Assembly: GCA_028707105.1 (NCBI GenBank)
Contig: JAQTUY010000027.1
Coordinates: 1 to 15,662, forward strand
Direction: 5' to 3'
DNA length: 15,662 bases
Source of the DNA: Candidatus Omnitrophota bacterium
GTDB taxonomy: Bacteria; Omnitrophota; Koll11; Gygaellales; JAQTUY01
Shown here: positions 14,270 through 15,662 of the stretch, piece after piece
Numbering within the stretch: the stretch's first letter is position 1
Layout: every line of letters starts with the position of its first letter
The notes under the pieces: generated by a model
Databases searched by the model: none
The model's input: the letters and a program-made list of their open reading frames with translations, nothing else
Told to the model about the DNA's origin: nothing
Made by a program: the position numbers and the translations under genes

Positions 14270-15597
14270 AGGACCGCCTCCAGGCTATCGGCCAGATTCC
14301 GAATTTCTTCCCTGGTCCTCTTCTCGGTGACAGCGATAAGCAGATAATTATCCATGCCCTTATAGAACCTTCCCAACGGAAAACCGCAGGCAAAACCCTT
14401 ATCGATCATCCGGTAGACCACTTCATCGGCCGGATGCGGCAGGAGCAGCGTAAATTCATTGAATGTCGGAGAACTGCGCTTTACCTCCACCCCGGGGATA
14501 CGGGAAAGTATATCCTTGGCGAATTCCGCCTTTTGGTAATTATGCTCTGCCAGCTCTTTAAGCCCTTCCCTGCCCAAAAGCGCGGTAAATACCGCCGCGC
14601 GCAAAGCGCAAAGCGCCTCGTTAGAACATATATTAGATGTGGCTTTCTCGCGCCGGATATGCTGCTCGCGGGTCTGCAAAGTCAAAACATATCCTCTCCT
14701 GCCCTCGCTGTCGACAGTCGCTCCCACGATCCTTCCGGGCATCTGGCGCACTAATTCTTTTTTCACGCTCATAAAACCCAGATACGGCCCTCCAAAGGAT
14801 AAAGGTATTCCCAGGCTCTGGCCTTCGCCCGTGGCGATATCAAAACCCATTTCTCCGGGGGTCTTTAACATGCCTAAGGATACCGGATAGACGGAAGCGA
14901 TCGCCAGCGCGCCGACCTTATGTACCTTTTCAATGACGTCGGTATGGTCGTCAACAGCGCCGAAAAAGTTAGGATTCTGTAATATTACTGCCGCGGTCTT
15001 GTCATCAAGATGCCGAACAAGCTCCTCGCGCGAACTCTGCCCGTGCACTACGGAGATCTCCACGAATTCAACAGAAAGGTTGGAAGTATAAGTATAAAGC
15101 ATGGTGCGGTAGATAAGATTAACTCCGCTGTCCATAATGATCTTATTACGCCCGGTAAACCTGATGGCCATCATCGCCGCTTCGTAAAGCGCGGTCCCTC
15201 CGTCATAAAGGGAAGCATTGGACACGTCCAATCCCGTAAGCTGGCAGATCATTGTCTGGTATTCATATATCGCCTGGAGCCAGCCCTGCGAGCACTCCGG
15301 CTGATAAGGCGTATACGCCGTATAAAACTCAGGACGACTTACTATCGCCTCGACTGCCGCGGGTATAAAATGATCGTAAAACCCGGCGCCTACGAAATTC
15401 ACCAGCTCTGTCGCGTTCTTGACGGATAAACGCTTGAGCCCCTGGGTAACCTCAAATTCCGACTTTCCCTGCGGCAGATTAAATGATTTCGGGCGCAAGG
15501 CAGCAGGAATATCTCTAAACAACTCATCGATGTTTGAAACCCCGATGGTTTTAAGCATCTGCTTTATATCATCCTGCGTATGCGGAACGTAGCTCAT
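14266..15597 (-). CDS. gcvPA: Glycine dehydrogenase (decarboxylating) subunit 1
   Basis: A 443-residue protein, the usual GcvPA length. It has the PLP-fold of its partner but lacks the catalytic lysine, and acts as the second half of the heterodimeric P-protein. Recognisable stretches are NFVGAGFYDHFIPAAVEAI, EFYTAYTPYQPECSQGWLQAIYEYQT, DVSNASLYDGGTALYEAAMMA and TREQHIRREKATSNICSNEAL. The ATG at 15597 overlaps the gcvH stop as ATGA, with AAGGGA inside the end of gcvH acting as ribosome binding site. Its 3' end overlaps gcvPB by 4 nt, so the two subunits are translationally coupled in the proper order for a 1:1 complex. Confidence 0.97.
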   Translation of the reverse strand: MSYVPHTQDDIKQMLKTIGVSNIDELFRDIPAALRPKSFNLPQGKSEFEVTQGLKRLSVKNATELVNFVGAGFYDHFIPAAVEAIVSRPEFYTAYTPYQPECSQGWLQAIYEYQTMICQLTGLDVSNASLYDGGTALYEAAMMAIRFTGRNKIIMDSGVNLIYRTMLYTYTSNLSVEFVEISVVHGQSSREELVRHLDDKTAAVILQNPNFFGAVDDHTDVIEKVHKVGALAIASVYPVSLGMLKTPGEMGFDIATGEGQSLGIPLSFGGPYLGFMSVKKELVRQMPGRIVGATVDSEGRRGYVLTLQTREQHIRREKATSNICSNEALCALRAAVFTALLGREGLKELAEHNYQKAEFAKDILSRIPGVEVKRSSPTFNEFTLLLPHPADEVVYRMIDKGFACGFPLGRFYKGMDNYLLIAVTEKRTREEIRNLADSLEAVL

Positions 15598-15662
15598 TTA
15601 GAGATCCCTTCTAAATAACGTTCGTAGGCGGCACCATCCATCAGCTTCGCTTTCTCAGCTTC
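15594..15662 (-). CDS. gcvH: Glycine cleavage system H protein, C-terminal end only
   Basis: The last 22 codons of a gene entering from the right edge: it reads EAEKAKLMDGAAYERYLEGI and ends SK-TGA, with the stop overlapping the gcvPA start by ATGA. An acidic helix with a leucine-methionine and AYERYL ending is typical of the H-protein C-terminus, and gcvH directly before gcvPA is a common order. The lipoyl lysine is outside the window, so the name rests on context and this short tail. Confidence 0.7.
   Translation of the reverse strand, partial: EAEKAKLMDGAAYERYLEGISK

Overview
All genes in this 15.7 kb window lie on the minus strand, so transcription runs from high to low coordinates. The sequence looks like an anaerobic or microaerophilic bacterium: split two-subunit glycine decarboxylase, LipM-type octanoyltransferase, rubrerythrin, an iron-sulfur flavoprotein and a DUF3568-type lipoprotein. 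This mix, with mid-range GC content and tightly packed genes, recalls uncultured lineages such as Candidatus Omnitrophota. That placement is an impression from gene content, not a proven assignment.

Region A (15662 to 9522) is one tightly coupled operon: gcvH (3' end only), gcvPA, gcvPB, lipM, lipA, cbiQ, cbiO. Four of its junctions overlap. GcvPA and GcvPB decarboxylate glycine and load the aminomethyl group on the lipoyl arm of GcvH. LipM and LipA build that lipoyl arm. Appended to this are the transmembrane (T) and ATPase (A) subunits of a cobalt/nickel-type ECF transporter. The ATPase ends in a histidine-rich tail, and no substrate-binding (S) subunit gene is present here.

Region B (9521 to 6161) starts with a near-consensus sigma70 promoter and a leader of about 105 nt. 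It encodes a DedA membrane protein and a P2-like cation P-type ATPase whose transport-site residues differ from classical calcium pumps. Region C (6160 to 5491) is a rubrerythrin gene with its own near-consensus promoter and a hairpin terminator directly after the stop codon.

Region D (5489 to 1) follows that terminator: truD, an Isf-type flavoprotein, a Cas4/RecB-like nuclease, a DUF3568-like lipoprotein, a 52-residue HicB-like protein, a periplasmic NMT1/THI5-like binding protein, and a membrane Cache-HAMP-PP2C (RsbU/SpoIIE-like) phosphatase cut by the window edge. The binding protein and the phosphatase are 2 nt apart with no transporter permease or ATPase near them. This suggests a ligand-sensing pair feeding a partner-switch pathway, and it is the most interesting candidate system here. 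No RNA gene, CRISPR array, insertion sequence or prophage was seen. No gene-free stretch exceeds 150 bases.
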